DNA from: Oscillatoriaceae cyanobacterium Prado104
Lineage (GTDB): Bacteria; Cyanobacteriota; Cyanobacteriia; Cyanobacteriales; Microcoleaceae
Length of the DNA stretch: 64,000 bases
Assembly (NCBI GenBank): GCA_025454405.1
Contig: JALOON010000023.1
Location: forward strand, 62,001-126,000
Reading direction: 5' to 3'
A model generated the notes under the pieces. It ran no database searches. It had not been told where the DNA came from and saw only the letters and a program-made list of their open reading frames with translations. This document shows positions 26,974 through 37,046 of this stretch, in pieces. A program made the position numbers and the translations under genes. Position 1 is the stretch's first letter, and each line of letters begins with the position of its first letter.

Positions 26974-27738
26974 ATGAAATCAAATCCAATGATATTCAAA
27001 ACATCTTGGGAAAAATTGCCAAAAGATTTCATTTTAGAGGAGCACCCCCTGCAAGATATCGACCAGCCTTTGCTCGCTGCTGCCTTGCGGGAAAGCTTAG
27101 AAATTGCGGGGCTAATTTTGGAAGGAACATTAGTTGCTGCTCATCTGGCGATTGGTGTAACTTTCGAGGATAAGCTAGTTATCAAAACTCCCGATTTGTT
27201 TTATGCCACCAACGTAAAACCACTGCCCGATCGAGAAATTCGTCGCAGTTATATCCCCAATCTAGAAGGAGACATCCCGGCAGTTGTCATGGAGTTTTTG
27301 CCAGCTAATCCTCCGAGTTATCAGGATGAATATTCTGCCAAACCAGATTATATCCCCGGAAAATGGCATTTTTACGAACAAATATTGCACGCTCCAACTT
27401 ACGTAATTTTTGAACCCGCGATCGGATTTTTAGAAGTATATCATTTGGATGATTCAGGCAGAGATTATAAAAGACAGCAAGCCGATGCAAATAATCGTTA
27501 TTGGATTCCGGGAGTTGGATTGTTTATAGGTGTTTGGGAAGGAACAAAAGCCGATCGAACTGGATATTGGTTGCGGTGGTGGGATGAAAGCGGAGAAATA
27601 TTATTGTGGGGAACAGAAACGATCGAAAAAGAACGGCAAGCCAAGGAAATCGCCCAACAACAAGCAGAACAAGAACGAGCGCGATCGGCCATATTAGTCG
27701 CCCAATTAAAAGCAGCAGGAATCGAACCAGAAGCCTAA
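26974..27738 (+). CDS. Uma2-family (DUF820) protein, copy B
   Basis: The 254 aa protein is a paralogue of copy A (SWEKLPKDFILEEHPLQDID against SWEKLPDDFILEEEPVENID) and shares the GYWLRWWDESG block. Its C-terminal coiled coil is shorter (AKEIAQQQAEQERARSA), differing in the number of IAQQQA units. The pair arose by tandem duplication. Function is unknown. Confidence 0.88.
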   Translation: MKSNPMIFKTSWEKLPKDFILEEHPLQDIDQPLLAAALRESLEIAGLILEGTLVAAHLAIGVTFEDKLVIKTPDLFYATNVKPLPDREIRRSYIPNLEGDIPAVVMEFLPANPPSYQDEYSAKPDYIPGKWHFYEQILHAPTYVIFEPAIGFLEVYHLDDSGRDYKRQQADANNRYWIPGVGLFIGVWEGTKADRTGYWLRWWDESGEILLWGTETIEKERQAKEIAQQQAEQERARSAILVAQLKAAGIEPEA

Positions 27739-27744
27739 TAAGAT

Positions 27745-27815
27745 AAATAGGTCGCGCAGCGCGCACCTTACATCTACTAGAATAAATAGGGTGCGCAGTG
27801 CGCACCTTACATCCA
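27745..27815. repeat. Two REP-like palindromes after the Uma2 pair
   Basis: One degenerate copy (TCGCGCAGCGCGCACC, about 27752) and one good copy (GGTGCGCAGTGCGCACC, about 27790) of the dispersed palindrome, both in similar flanks AATAAATAGG...TTACATC. Confidence 0.85.
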
Positions 27816-27921
27816 CAGATAATTATTTATCAAACAACATCCCAAAAATCAACATTTATCTGCGTTCATCTGCGTTAATCCGCCTTCATCAGCGGTTGCA
27901 AAATTACAGGAGAAATCAAAA

Positions 27922-28563
27922 TTGGCAAGAGTCAGAGTACGGGAACACGTCAACCCCCTATCAATTAGATATCAAGCATCTGCAAATCCTCCAGATTGGA
28001 CAAAAATTTATGCTGATTTAAACTTACCGCTGCATTTAGATATCGGCTGCGGCAGGGGACGGTTTTTGTGGCACATGGCGCAACTGCAAACTGACTGGAA
28101 CTTTCTCGGATTGGAAATTCGGGAACCCTTGGTAGAAGAAGCCAATGCGTGGCGCGACGAAAAAAGCTTGACAAATTTGCACTATTTATTTTGCAATGCG
28201 AATAGTTCGCTGAAACCGATTTTAAAAACTTTTCCCGCTGGTATTTTGCAGCGAGTTAGCATTCAATTTCCCGATCCGTGGTTCAAGAAAAAACATCACA
28301 AACGCCGGGTAGTGCAGCAGGAATTAGTCAGCGAATTGGCCGATTATCTGGCAATTGGCGGCGAAGTTTTCATTCAATCAGATATTGAAGAAGTAGAGAG
28401 GGAAATGTGCGATCGATTTGCATCTCATCCCAATTTCCAGCGTCAAAATAACGGCGAATGGCTGGCAGAAAATCCCCTGCCCGTTGCTACTGAAAGGGAA
28501 ATTGCAACTCTGAAACGCGACGAACCAGTTTATCGTGCATTGTTTCGCAATTTGGGAGGTTGA
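27922..28563 (+). CDS. trmB: tRNA (guanine-N7)-methyltransferase
   Basis: TrmB methylates N7 of G46 in the tRNA variable loop with S-adenosylmethionine. The 213 aa protein has the SAM site [17 protein letters not shown], the LGLEIR strand, and [16 protein letters not shown], which is diagnostic for TrmB. The start appears to be TTG at 27922, with AGGAGAAATC 10 bp upstream; no nearby ATG gives a better start. Lies between Uma2 copies B and C, separated from each by repeats. Confidence 0.95.
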   Translation: MARVRVREHVNPLSIRYQASANPPDWTKIYADLNLPLHLDIGCGRGRFLWHMAQLQTDWNFLGLEIREPLVEEANAWRDEKSLTNLHYLFCNANSSLKPILKTFPAGILQRVSIQFPDPWFKKKHHKRRVVQQELVSELADYLAIGGEVFIQSDIEEVEREMCDRFASHPNFQRQNNGEWLAENPLPVATEREIATLKRDEPVYRALFRNLGG

Positions 28564-28579
28564 AAACCTATTTTTATCA

Positions 28580-28800
28580 AAACTTACGCACTCCGCAAAA
28601 GAAACCCGGTTTCTTGGAGAAACCGGGTTTCTGGCCTCGCACGCGCAAGTTTTACGCACTCTGCAAAAGAAACCGGGTTTTTAGCGAGTTTGCAGGCGCG
28701 TACAAAATATTTTCGTAAAAACCCAGTTTCTGAGAACAAGTGGGTAAGTCATAAGTTTGTAGGGTGCGCAGTGCGCACCTTACGTTGATGCTTTTAGCAA
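28580..28800. repeat. Clustered inverted repeats
   Basis: Two or three AAACCCGGTTTCTTGG / CCGGGTTTCTGG pairs (28595-28740) and a GGTGCGCAGTGCGCACC palindrome (about 28763-28780). The first hairpins could end trmB transcription. Confidence 0.75.
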
Positions 28801-28812
28801 GCAAGTTTGCTA

Positions 28813-29562
28813 TCACAATTGAGGTTCAATTCCGGCCGATCGCAACTGAGCTCGCAATTGCTCTAATTCTTGTTGGGCGCGATCGGCCCTTTCAGCCCCT
28901 GCTAACAGCAAATTCCCTTCACTATCCCACCAGCGCAGCCAAGGTAATTCCATATTTTGATACCTCCCTTGCCAGATTCCCAATTCGACCCCTAACGCGG
29001 GAATTGGATAATGACCGCGATCGTTTGCAGGCACTAAATGATAGCTTTCTTCTACCAAGTGGTATACTTCAACGCTAGCTTTCCTTACTTCATAAATTCC
29101 GTAAAATGCCGGACGGATGACATTTTCATAAATCCAGAATTTCCCCGGCTTAGTTTCCTGTTGTCCCGATCGCAGCAAAGGCGTTCTATCCCGTTCTTCG
29201 GCACCGTTTCCCGATACAAATTCTAACACGATTAACGGCGCTACAAACTCTTGCCACATCACGTAAGAACGGCGCAATTGACCGTCAAGAGTTGCCGGAA
29301 CATTTGGCACGTAAAACCAGTCCGGCGATTCCGCACCCCTCTCTAGCGGGTCTGTCAATCGCCAATAAATACCGCTATCTTGACCGATACAATAATTGCC
29401 ATCTGGATGAATGTTTTGCAGAACGGGAGCAATCGAATCGGTTAACAAAATGCTTTGGGGATGTTCTTGAAAGTTTTTCACAAATGTGCCGTCCGATTCT
29501 GGTAGTTGAGTGTGGTCCGGCCAACCTGCGGGGTTGTTTTCGATATCGAGGCTGTATTTCAT
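28813..29562 (-). CDS. Uma2-family (DUF820) protein, copy C
   Basis: The 249 aa protein starts MKYSLDIENNPAGWPDHTQL at 29562; the longer start would add residues from an unrelated upstream frame. It carries PDWFYVPNVPATLDGQLRRS, LIVLEFVSGNGAEERDRTPL and GKFWIYENVIRPAFYGIYE. These are Uma2 blocks, but it is only distantly like copies A and B. The C-terminus is a short coiled coil (AQQELEQLRAQLRSAGIEPQ) ending in the same AGIEP motif. Function unknown. Confidence 0.85.
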   Translation of the reverse strand: MKYSLDIENNPAGWPDHTQLPESDGTFVKNFQEHPQSILLTDSIAPVLQNIHPDGNYCIGQDSGIYWRLTDPLERGAESPDWFYVPNVPATLDGQLRRSYVMWQEFVAPLIVLEFVSGNGAEERDRTPLLRSGQQETKPGKFWIYENVIRPAFYGIYEVRKASVEVYHLVEESYHLVPANDRGHYPIPALGVELGIWQGRYQNMELPWLRWWDSEGNLLLAGAERADRAQQELEQLRAQLRSAGIEPQL

Positions 29563-29581
29563 GGTTTTACTTTGGTGACAG

Positions 29582-29705
29582 GAACTAACGCAGAATTTCT
29601 TTAATTTTTTCCTCAAACTCCTCTTGAGTTATTTTACCATTTATCAAGTCATTGCTGAGAGATTTAATCGGATTTTCTGCTACTGTAGCTTGAGGGTCGA
29701 TCGAC
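29582..29705 (-). pseudogene. SHOCT-like C-terminal remnant
   Basis: A minus-strand frame just upstream of Uma2 copy C reads SNDLINGKITQEEFEEKIKE and then stops, which is the pattern of a SHOCT domain (short C-terminal helix pair). The frame has an upstream stop and no ATG, so it looks like the tail of a lost gene. Confidence 0.35.
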
Positions 29706-29761
29706 CCCTTATTTGCTTTAAAAAATTCCTCTCCTCTCAACTCAAAACTCAAAACTCTAAT

Positions 29762-31273
29762 TTAAACCCAAGAAGGCAGCCACATTCTAATTTTCCATTC
29801 TATCTGCGACAAAGGCAATCCCAAATAGATTGGCATCCAGAAAATAAAAGCACCCACAACTAGAAAAATAATTGTTATTCCCATACCTCGGAGTCGCTTT
29901 TGAGGGCTGTGCAACCACCTGTCAGTCCACCAAGCAAGGGCTAAAGCTGCAAACACCGAACAGCCCATATAATGGTACAAAAATATGCAGCGAGTCACCT
30001 TCACCCAAGGCAGCAAATTAGCAGCCCAATTAACTATTAAATACAATACCAGCCACATTTCAGCAGTCGGCGGAAACAAAATCGGTTTCTGTTCGATCGA
30101 CTCAACAGCAGCCACTTTTCGCGTTTCCACCCACACCCAAATCCGGTGAACTAAAATTCCGACTACTAACACTAAAGCTAAAGTTGACAGCCACCACAAA
30201 AAAGGATTTCCCATCGCGTGAACGTCAAAAATCGCCTGAGATGCACCGGGCGGTAAAGACGGCAAAACCGGATCGGGTTCTGCATTGTTGTTAGCTGTTT
30301 TGTAGAAGTAAACTATCGGGCGCAACATCAACGGCCAACCGTACCATGCAGAACAATAAGGATGCACGTCAGGGCCGCTTTTAATCCGCTGGTGATAAGT
30401 CAAAATCTCCCTTTGCATTTCCCAGAAATTGGGAGTTGGATTCATTAGCAAGTGGGGAATCCAAGAGATGCTGTAAACTACAATAGGAATCACAGCTAAA
30501 CTCAACCAAATTTGGACGAAACTGAGTTCAGTAAGTTTTTGTACCGGACTTTCGGCAGGAATTAAATCTGTATTTACCTCGCGACTTGCTGCTTCATCTC
30601 CTTTTCTCCCTTGGATGAAACGCACGGCCCAAGCGCACAGTAAAATTAGATAAGTACCGAACAAAAACCACAATCCGTTCCATTTGATAGCAGCAGAAGC
30701 ACCGAAACCCACACCCGCTAGCACCAACCACCACCAACGTTTTTTACCTTCTGCTTCGGCAGATTTTAAAATAAATAACTGTCCCAATATGCCAAACAAA
30801 ACTAAATAAATATTGTTCAGCGCGTAGCGCGATTCAACTAAAAACAAACCGTCGCAAGCGATAAATAAAGCTGCCAGAAAAGCGTAGGTGCGCCGCCGAA
30901 CTAACTGATAAGCTAAAGCCCCTACAACTAGCGGAATAAACGAACCGATGAGTGCGTTCATCCAGCGGTAATCCCAAGGAGAAAGCACGGAACCAGCCTT
31001 GCTGTTGAAGGCTGTTTTGCCGAAGGGGAGGTGTTTGCCGATCCAGATGCCGATCGCAATTATGTACTGACTTAACGGTGGGTGGGCGTTAAAAAAAGGA
31101 GTATTTGTGAGATAATTGTTGGCAAATTTGGCGTAATAAACCTCGTCAAATACTAGATCGTTAAATCGCTGCAATTCCCAAAAACGCAAAGCTAAAGATA
31201 CCAAAAGAATGCCGAGCATTCCTAGGGAAAAAACTACACTCGGTTTTTTGAATTGTTGTTTGTTGATTCTCAT
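29762..31273 (-). CDS. GT39-type protein O-mannosyltransferase / ArnT-like glycosyltransferase
   Basis: The 503 aa protein starts MRINKQQFKKPSVVFSLGM at 31273 and has about ten membrane segments. The first loop carries FDEVYYAKFANNYLTNTPFF followed by HPPLSQY, the acidic site of dolichyl-phosphate-mannose protein mannosyltransferases. SWIPHLLMNPTPNFWEMQRE and WYGWPLMLRPIVYFY are further PMT features. It probably transfers a lipid-linked sugar to proteins or lipids outside the cytoplasm. A TATAAT box lies about 80 bp upstream (near 31355), though no good -35 is evident. Confidence 0.88.
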   Translation of the reverse strand: MRINKQQFKKPSVVFSLGMLGILLVSLALRFWELQRFNDLVFDEVYYAKFANNYLTNTPFFNAHPPLSQYIIAIGIWIGKHLPFGKTAFNSKAGSVLSPWDYRWMNALIGSFIPLVVGALAYQLVRRRTYAFLAALFIACDGLFLVESRYALNNIYLVLFGILGQLFILKSAEAEGKKRWWWLVLAGVGFGASAAIKWNGLWFLFGTYLILLCAWAVRFIQGRKGDEAASREVNTDLIPAESPVQKLTELSFVQIWLSLAVIPIVVYSISWIPHLLMNPTPNFWEMQREILTYHQRIKSGPDVHPYCSAWYGWPLMLRPIVYFYKTANNNAEPDPVLPSLPPGASQAIFDVHAMGNPFLWWLSTLALVLVVGILVHRIWVWVETRKVAAVESIEQKPILFPPTAEMWLVLYLIVNWAANLLPWVKVTRCIFLYHYMGCSVFAALALAWWTDRWLHSPQKRLRGMGITIIFLVVGAFIFWMPIYLGLPLSQIEWKIRMWLPSWV

Positions 31274-31422
31274 AAAACAAAAGAAAATATAACTGCTAGA
31301 TTTCAGGACGATCGCGAATATTAAAATACTAATGTAAGGGGCACGCGAGGGAAATTATACCCGATCGAGATCCGATAGACTATGATAGCAGTCGATCGGG
31401 TCTTTTTTTTAAGCGAGTGTTT

Positions 31423-32988
31423 ATGAATACAGTTTCGGTTTGGGCAGGTTGGGGTTTAGCTGTAGGTGCGAGTATCCTGCTAGCATCTGCCGCCAGCGCA
31501 AATCCCCGATTTGAAAGTTTTAGCGATTGGTGCGCCAACAAAGAGAATTTGACCTCAGAAGCCAGACATACAGTCGAGGTGTTGCTCTCAAAAGCTAAAA
31601 CACAAGAGTGCGATCGCGCCCAAACAACTCTCACCAATCTAACACTACTTTCCCTTGAATCAGAACGAATTGTCAATCTCGAACCACTATCAGGATTGAC
31701 AAATCTGAGTTCGCTCAATCTCAATAAAAATCAAATCGTCAATCTCGAACCGCTTGCGAAATTGACTAATCTCAAACAGCTTTATTTAATTCGCAATCAA
31801 ATAGTCGATCTCAAACCTTTATCTAGATTAACCAGTCTGAACAAACTCAACCTCAGTTCCAATCAAATCGCAGATGTGCAACCGCTATCTCAACTGACTA
31901 ATCTCACTGAACTCACCCTCAATTTCAATCAAATTTCTAACCTCAAACCTTTATCGCAACTGACTGATTTAAAACGACTTTTCCTGGAATCAAATCAGAT
32001 TTCTGATGCAACACCGCTATCGGGGTTGACAAATCTAACGGGACTTTCTTTAGCATCAAATAGAATTGCAGATGTATCGCCGCTTGCGAAGCTGAATAAT
32101 TTAGAATTCCTTTATCTCGGTCAAAATCAGATAAAGGATGTGCAACCGCTATCTGGATTGAGCAATTTGATAGTGCTTTTTCTCGAATCAAATCAGGTTG
32201 TAGATGTGACACCTCTAGCCGGATTGACTAATTTGACAGCTTTAAATCTCAGTAAAAATCAAATTGCAGATGTGACAACTTTATCAGTATTGACTAAGCT
32301 GACAAATTTTGAACTCAGTGGCAATCCAATTCCAGCTAGCGAAGCAGACAAATTAATTCAAAAAAACAAAGAACGCTTAAAACAAAAAACAGATAATGCC
32401 GATAAATTGATGGAGGAAGCGAGACAGCTTTTTCGCCAGTCAACAGCAACATCTTACCGCGCAGCATTGCAAAAGTTTGATGCAGCGCGATCGCTTTACC
32501 AACAATTGGGAAATGCAGACAAAGCAGCTACCGCATTGAATGAAATGGGTTTGATGGCGAATAGACTGGGAGAAAGACAGCAAGCTTTAAACTACTACAA
32601 CGCAGCCCTTTCTCAACTTCAAAATACATTAGCCTTGCGCCCTCAAGACGCAGTTATCATTCTCAACATCGGTGCCGTTTACTATGCTTTGGGAGACAAA
32701 CAACAAGCGATCGATTATTACGATCGAGTCCTTACTTTGATTCGGGAAACACCCGATCCGATAGTAGAAGCCACCGCCCTCAACAACATCGGCTTAGCCT
32801 ACAATGAATTGGGGGAAAAACAGAAAGCAAGAGACTATTTCGATCGCGCCCTTCCCCTATTTCGCGCTGCGGGCGATCGAGCTAAAGAAGCCACCACTCT
32901 CAACAACATCGGTTTAGTTTACAACGCTCTAGGCAACAAAAAACAAGCTCTCGATTACTACGATCGCGCCTTAAAATTGAGACAATAA
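31423..32988 (+). CDS. Secreted LRR-TPR protein (N part of a split LRR-TPR-CHAT protein)
   Basis: The 521 aa ORF starts at ATG 31423 (MNTVSVWAGWGLAVGASILL), a signal peptide ending near ASAAS. About eleven internalin-type 22-residue leucine-rich repeats follow (LTNLTELTLNFNQISNLKPL), then TPRs (ATALNNIGLAYNELGEKQKA). The frame ends LKLRQ at TAA 32986 inside a TPR. The same frame continues at ATG 32989 with the rest of that TPR and a CHAT protease. It is most likely one ancestral gene of ~1140 codons broken by a single stop. The signal peptide suggests periplasmic location. LRRs could bind a ligand that controls the protease. Confidence 0.85.
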   Translation: MNTVSVWAGWGLAVGASILLASAASANPRFESFSDWCANKENLTSEARHTVEVLLSKAKTQECDRAQTTLTNLTLLSLESERIVNLEPLSGLTNLSSLNLNKNQIVNLEPLAKLTNLKQLYLIRNQIVDLKPLSRLTSLNKLNLSSNQIADVQPLSQLTNLTELTLNFNQISNLKPLSQLTDLKRLFLESNQISDATPLSGLTNLTGLSLASNRIADVSPLAKLNNLEFLYLGQNQIKDVQPLSGLSNLIVLFLESNQVVDVTPLAGLTNLTALNLSKNQIADVTTLSVLTKLTNFELSGNPIPASEADKLIQKNKERLKQKTDNADKLMEEARQLFRQSTATSYRAALQKFDAARSLYQQLGNADKAATALNEMGLMANRLGERQQALNYYNAALSQLQNTLALRPQDAVIILNIGAVYYALGDKQQAIDYYDRVLTLIRETPDPIVEATALNNIGLAYNELGEKQKARDYFDRALPLFRAAGDRAKEATTLNNIGLVYNALGNKKQALDYYDRALKLRQ

Positions 32989-34854
32989 ATGGGCGATCGG
33001 CGCGAAACAGCTCGCGAAACAGCTATCACCCTCAACAACATCGGAGTAGTCCATTTTGAGTTAGAAGAATCTCAGAAAGCTAAGGAGTATTTTAACCGAT
33101 CGCTACCTATTTTTCGGGCAGTAGGCGACTCCCCTAACGAAGCTTTTACTCTCTATCATACCGCAGTTATTGCGGGCGAATTAGGAAATTTCAGCGAAGC
33201 TCTCGATCGCATTCAAGCAGCGATCGACATCATCGAAAATTTGCGCGGCAAAATTGCCAGCGACGAGTTGCGAATTTCATATTTTGCCACAGTACAGGAC
33301 TACTACAAATTTTACATCGACCTGTTAATGCAACTGCACAAAACTAATCCTCGATCGGGGTACGATCGCCAAGCATTTGAAATTAGCGAACGTTCCCGCG
33401 GCCGCAGCCTCCTCGAACTTTTGCAAGAAGCAAATGCCGACATCCGCCAAGGAATCGCCCCGGAATTATTGCAGCAAGAACGCAATTTACAAGAGCAACT
33501 TGATGCCGCAGAAACCAAGCGCCTCGAAATTTTAAACACTCCAAATCCGCCGCGACAACAAATAGCCGAACTCGAAAAACAGCGCCAAAATCTGCTATTT
33601 CAATATCAAAATATTCAATCCCAAATTCGCGCCACCAGCCCCCGTTATGCCGCTCTCACCCAACCGCAACCCCTAAACCTCGCGCAAATTCAACAACAGA
33701 TCCTCGACGACAATACAATATTACTGCAATATGCTTTAGGAGACGATCGCAGCTATCTTTGGACAGTCGCCAAAACAAACATTACCAGTTATGAATTGCC
33801 CCCCAGCGCCGACATTGAAAAAGCCGCCCGCAATTTCCGCAATGCTGTCACCAATCCGGTTCACCGAAACATTCCCAATCGCATTGCTAAAGCTAGTAAC
33901 GAACTCAGTCAAATTATTTTGCAGCCAGCAGCATCAAAACTCGATCGCCAACGCCTGCTAATAGTTGGCGATGGCATTCTCAATTACCTGCCCTTTGCCG
34001 CCCTTTCTCTTCCCGAAACATCCGGTGAAACTCGCAATTTGCCTTTAATTTCAAAATACGAAATAGCGCTCTTGCCTTCAGCTTCTACTTTAGGAATTTT
34101 AAGACAAAACTACAATGACAGACAACCGCCAACTCGGATTTTAGCAATGCTTGCCGATCCAGTTTTTAGCGCCGACGACGAACGAGTCAAAAACAATGCT
34201 AGTGCGGTCGATCGAGCAGCAATAGAATCAGTTAATCTTGGTTTAAGCCTCTCCAGCAGCGACAGTGGCGTACAGTGGCAGCGTTTAAAATTTACCCGTC
34301 AAGAAGCCGAAGTTATCATATCATTAGTTGCGCGCAATTCTAGCACCAAAGCATTGGATTTTCAGGCCGATCGCAACGCAGCAACCAGCACCAACTTAAG
34401 CCAATATCAAATCATTCATTTTGCCACCCACGGCTTAGCAAATAGCACCAACCCCGAACTATCGGGAATCATTATGTCCTTAGTCGATGAAAACGGCAAA
34501 CCTGTAAATGGATTCCTGCGACTCACCGATATTTTCAATCTCAAACTAGCAGCAGAATTAGTAGTTTTAAGCGCCTGTCAAACAGGATTGGGTCAAAACA
34601 TTCAAGGCGAAGGAATTGTGGGATTGACGCGAGGATTCATGTATGCTGGGGCGAAGCGCGTAGTTGTGAGTTTGTGGAATGTAGACGATGAAGGCACCGC
34701 TGAATTTATGGCAAAATTCTATCAGGAAATGTTGCAAAAAAAGTTAACGCCAGCAGCAGCTTTAAGAGCAGCACAATTAGCAATGCTGCAACAAGAAAAG
34801 TGGCAATCTCCCTATTATTGGGCAGCCTTTACACTTCAGGGCGAATGGCAATAG
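32989..34854 (+). CDS. TPR-CHAT protease (C part of a split LRR-TPR-CHAT protein)
   Basis: The 621 aa ORF begins at an ATG directly after the stop of the preceding ORF, in the same frame. The N-terminus is TPR ([20 protein letters not shown]). A helical linker and the caspase-like CHAT domain follow, with catalytic His in [12 protein letters not shown] and Cys in [12 protein letters not shown], and the usual end [12 protein letters not shown]...[13 protein letters not shown]. As a stand-alone protein it has no signal peptide, so if translated separately it would stay in the cytoplasm. A 12-bp direct duplication (33001-33012, 33013-33024) encodes RETARETA just after the start. CHAT proteins are caspase-like peptidases in bacterial cell-death and defence systems. 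Confidence 0.88.
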   Translation: MGDRRETARETAITLNNIGVVHFELEESQKAKEYFNRSLPIFRAVGDSPNEAFTLYHTAVIAGELGNFSEALDRIQAAIDIIENLRGKIASDELRISYFATVQDYYKFYIDLLMQLHKTNPRSGYDRQAFEISERSRGRSLLELLQEANADIRQGIAPELLQQERNLQEQLDAAETKRLEILNTPNPPRQQIAELEKQRQNLLFQYQNIQSQIRATSPRYAALTQPQPLNLAQIQQQILDDNTILLQYALGDDRSYLWTVAKTNITSYELPPSADIEKAARNFRNAVTNPVHRNIPNRIAKASNELSQIILQPAASKLDRQRLLIVGDGILNYLPFAALSLPETSGETRNLPLISKYEIALLPSASTLGILRQNYNDRQPPTRILAMLADPVFSADDERVKNNASAVDRAAIESVNLGLSLSSSDSGVQWQRLKFTRQEAEVIISLVARNSSTKALDFQADRNAATSTNLSQYQIIHFATHGLANSTNPELSGIIMSLVDENGKPVNGFLRLTDIFNLKLAAELVVLSACQTGLGQNIQGEGIVGLTRGFMYAGAKRVVVSLWNVDDEGTAEFMAKFYQEMLQKKLTPAAALRAAQLAMLQQEKWQSPYYWAAFTLQGEWQ

Positions 34855-35034
34855 ATCGATCGCCCACCAAAACAATACAACCCAAACCATAATAGATAAG
34901 ACCGCTTGCCCCAATTAAAAACCATCTCAACATCTGCGTTTATCAGCCTGAAATCTGCGGTTGCAAAAGCAGACTAAAAAGAGGTATAATAATCTCACCT
35001 ACACTGGCTAACAACCACAAAAATCACCAAAAAC

Positions 35035-35835
35035 ATGGATCGCTTGAAACTACAAAATCTACTAGAATCAATTGCTATCGGACAAACTACAGTCAATACA
35101 GCCCTAGATAAACTTCAGCATTTTGGTTTTGAACCAGTAGGAGAATTTGCCAAAATCGACCATCACCGGAGTTTAAGAAATGGCTTTCCAGAAGTGATTT
35201 GGGGAACCGGAAAAACTCCAGAACAAATCGTGCAGATTATCCAAGCTATGCAGCGAAAAAATCGGGAAATAGACCAGGATATCCCAATTATGGCAACTTT
35301 AATCGAACCTGAAGTATTTACACAATTGCAAGCACAGATTCCCGAACTTAAATACTACCAAACAGCACGCATCGGCGCGCTAGTTCCAGAAAATTTGGCA
35401 CCCAAATACCCAGGGTTAATTACTGTCATCAGCGCCGGAACAGCAGATTTACCAATTGCCGAACAAGCCGCCGTAACCGCCGAATTATCTGGTTTTAGAG
35501 TTAACCGTCTTTGGGATGTAGGAGTGGCGGGAATCCATCGCTTGTTGGACAATTTGCAGGTAATTGCCGAAGCAGATGTTTTGATTGTGGTGGCAGGAAT
35601 GGAAGGGGCTTTACCCAGCGTCGTTGGTGGTTTAGCAGATTGTCCGGTGATTGCAGTGCCTACCAGCGTTGGTTACGGTGCGAGTTTCAACGGGCTGGCG
35701 GCGCTGTTAACTATGCTAAATTCTTGTGTATCTGGCATTGGCGTAATGAATATTGATAATGGCTTTGGTGCGGCTATTTTAGCAGGGCAAATCCTCCGCA
35801 CAGCCCACAAGTTAAAGTTGACAGTTGACAGTTGA
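35035..35835 (+). CDS. larB: LarB, nickel-pincer cofactor biosynthesis (AIR-carboxylase-like)
   Basis: LarB carboxylates the pyridinium ring of NaAD and hydrolyses the phosphoanhydride, the first step to the nickel-pincer nucleotide of lactate racemase-type enzymes. The 266 aa protein has an N-terminal region (LDKLQHFGFEPVGEFAKIDH, then RNGFPEVIWGTGKTPEQI) and a PurE-like C-terminal domain (ISAGTADLPIAEQAAVTAEL, GMEGALPSVVGGLADCPVIA, VPTSVGYGASFNG). Length is normal. larC and larE are not in the window. Confidence 0.9.
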   Translation: MDRLKLQNLLESIAIGQTTVNTALDKLQHFGFEPVGEFAKIDHHRSLRNGFPEVIWGTGKTPEQIVQIIQAMQRKNREIDQDIPIMATLIEPEVFTQLQAQIPELKYYQTARIGALVPENLAPKYPGLITVISAGTADLPIAEQAAVTAELSGFRVNRLWDVGVAGIHRLLDNLQVIAEADVLIVVAGMEGALPSVVGGLADCPVIAVPTSVGYGASFNGLAALLTMLNSCVSGIGVMNIDNGFGAAILAGQILRTAHKLKLTVDS

Positions 35836-35880
35836 CAGTAGTCATTAGTCATTAGTCAGAATTCAGCATTCATTCGATCT

Positions 35881-35911
35881 AAAAAAGCGGCCCTGCTTGT
35901 CGCAGAACCGC
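35881..35911 (-). terminator. Rho-independent terminator of acsF
   Basis: Read on the minus strand, GCGGTTCTGC and GCAGGGCCGC pair around GACAA and are followed by six T. It lies 37 bp after the acsF stop codon. Confidence 0.8.
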
Positions 35912-35947
35912 ATCACAGAGGATCGAAAATCAAAAATCAATCAAAAA

Positions 35948-37024
35948 TTAACGCACTTCACCGGCAACAGAAGGCGATTCCATTGGCTTCATTAGGTACA
36001 GCTTCAACAATTGCCAGCCATTCGACAGATACAAGGGCAATTTCTGGAACAATTGCAAGAATTTCGGAGTATTAGACTCAACAATTGCTGTCAGTTGCAC
36101 GTTGTTTTTCACGCAAACATCCAGCCGTTCGTAGAACTCTGGATTGTTCACATCTAACATCACTGGGAATACGCGGCCCGCTGTTTCGTTGGTCTTTTCA
36201 ATCACTTCAATGTCGTATTCGCGAGCATCGAGTCCGAGCGATCGATAAAAACCAGCACGCTGGATATCATTGAGATACATCGTTGCAAATACCGACAGCA
36301 AGAAGAAACGGCACCACAGTCTCGCCTTCCAATCGTTCAACATTTGAGGCTGAGCTCTCATCACCGCATCGAAGAAATCGCCGTGGCGGTTCTCATCCTG
36401 GCACCAATTTTCAAAGAATCGGAAAATCGGATAAATTCTATCTTCAGGATGCGCTTCCAAGTGGCGGTAAATCGTGATGTAGCGCCAATAACCGATTTTT
36501 TCCGACAAGTAGGTGGCGTAGAAAATAAATTTCGGTTTAAAGAAAGTGTAGCTGCGGCTCTTGGTCAAGAAACCCAAATCCAGCGACAAATTAAAGTCCG
36601 ACAGCGCTTTGTTCAGGAAACCCGCGTGCCGCGCTTCGTCCCGCGACATTAGCGTGAAACACTCAGCCAGCAGCGGATTGGTGTCCTTCAGCCTGCGTCC
36701 CAATTCTTTGTAGAGCAAGAATCCAGAAAACTCAGCCGTACAGGAACGTTCCAGAAACTCGACGAACAACTTGCGCTTTTCGCCGTCGATGTGTTCCCAA
36801 GATTGCTCGAATTCAGCATCCCGCACGAAGTGGTTGCGGTTGTAGTCAACGCGGAATTCTTCGAGAATTGCTCGAAGTTCGGCTTCGTTGACCGACAGGT
36901 CCATTTTCGCCATCTCGTCGAAATCTGTCGTATAAAATCTCGGAGTGAGGATGGTTTCTTTGGCTGGGGTTTTCACTCCAGGCCGCAGTTCTTCAAAAGT
37001 GGGTTTTTTGAGGGAATCTACCAT
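35948..37024 (-). CDS. acsF: Mg-protoporphyrin IX monomethyl ester oxidative cyclase
   Basis: AcsF (ChlE/CycI) is the diiron oxygenase that forms the isocyclic ring of chlorophyll, converting Mg-protoporphyrin monomethyl ester to divinyl protochlorophyllide. The 358 aa protein starts [18 protein letters not shown] at 37024 and carries the ferritin-like diiron ligands ([36 protein letters not shown], then [15 protein letters not shown]). An IS605-type right end begins only 23 bp upstream of its start codon, so the native promoter is displaced or lies inside the remnant. A good terminator follows. Confidence 0.97.
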   Translation of the reverse strand: MVDSLKKPTFEELRPGVKTPAKETILTPRFYTTDFDEMAKMDLSVNEAELRAILEEFRVDYNRNHFVRDAEFEQSWEHIDGEKRKLFVEFLERSCTAEFSGFLLYKELGRRLKDTNPLLAECFTLMSRDEARHAGFLNKALSDFNLSLDLGFLTKSRSYTFFKPKFIFYATYLSEKIGYWRYITIYRHLEAHPEDRIYPIFRFFENWCQDENRHGDFFDAVMRAQPQMLNDWKARLWCRFFLLSVFATMYLNDIQRAGFYRSLGLDAREYDIEVIEKTNETAGRVFPVMLDVNNPEFYERLDVCVKNNVQLTAIVESNTPKFLQLFQKLPLYLSNGWQLLKLYLMKPMESPSVAGEVR

Positions 37025-37046
37025 ATGTTTATTGAATTTTTGCTTT

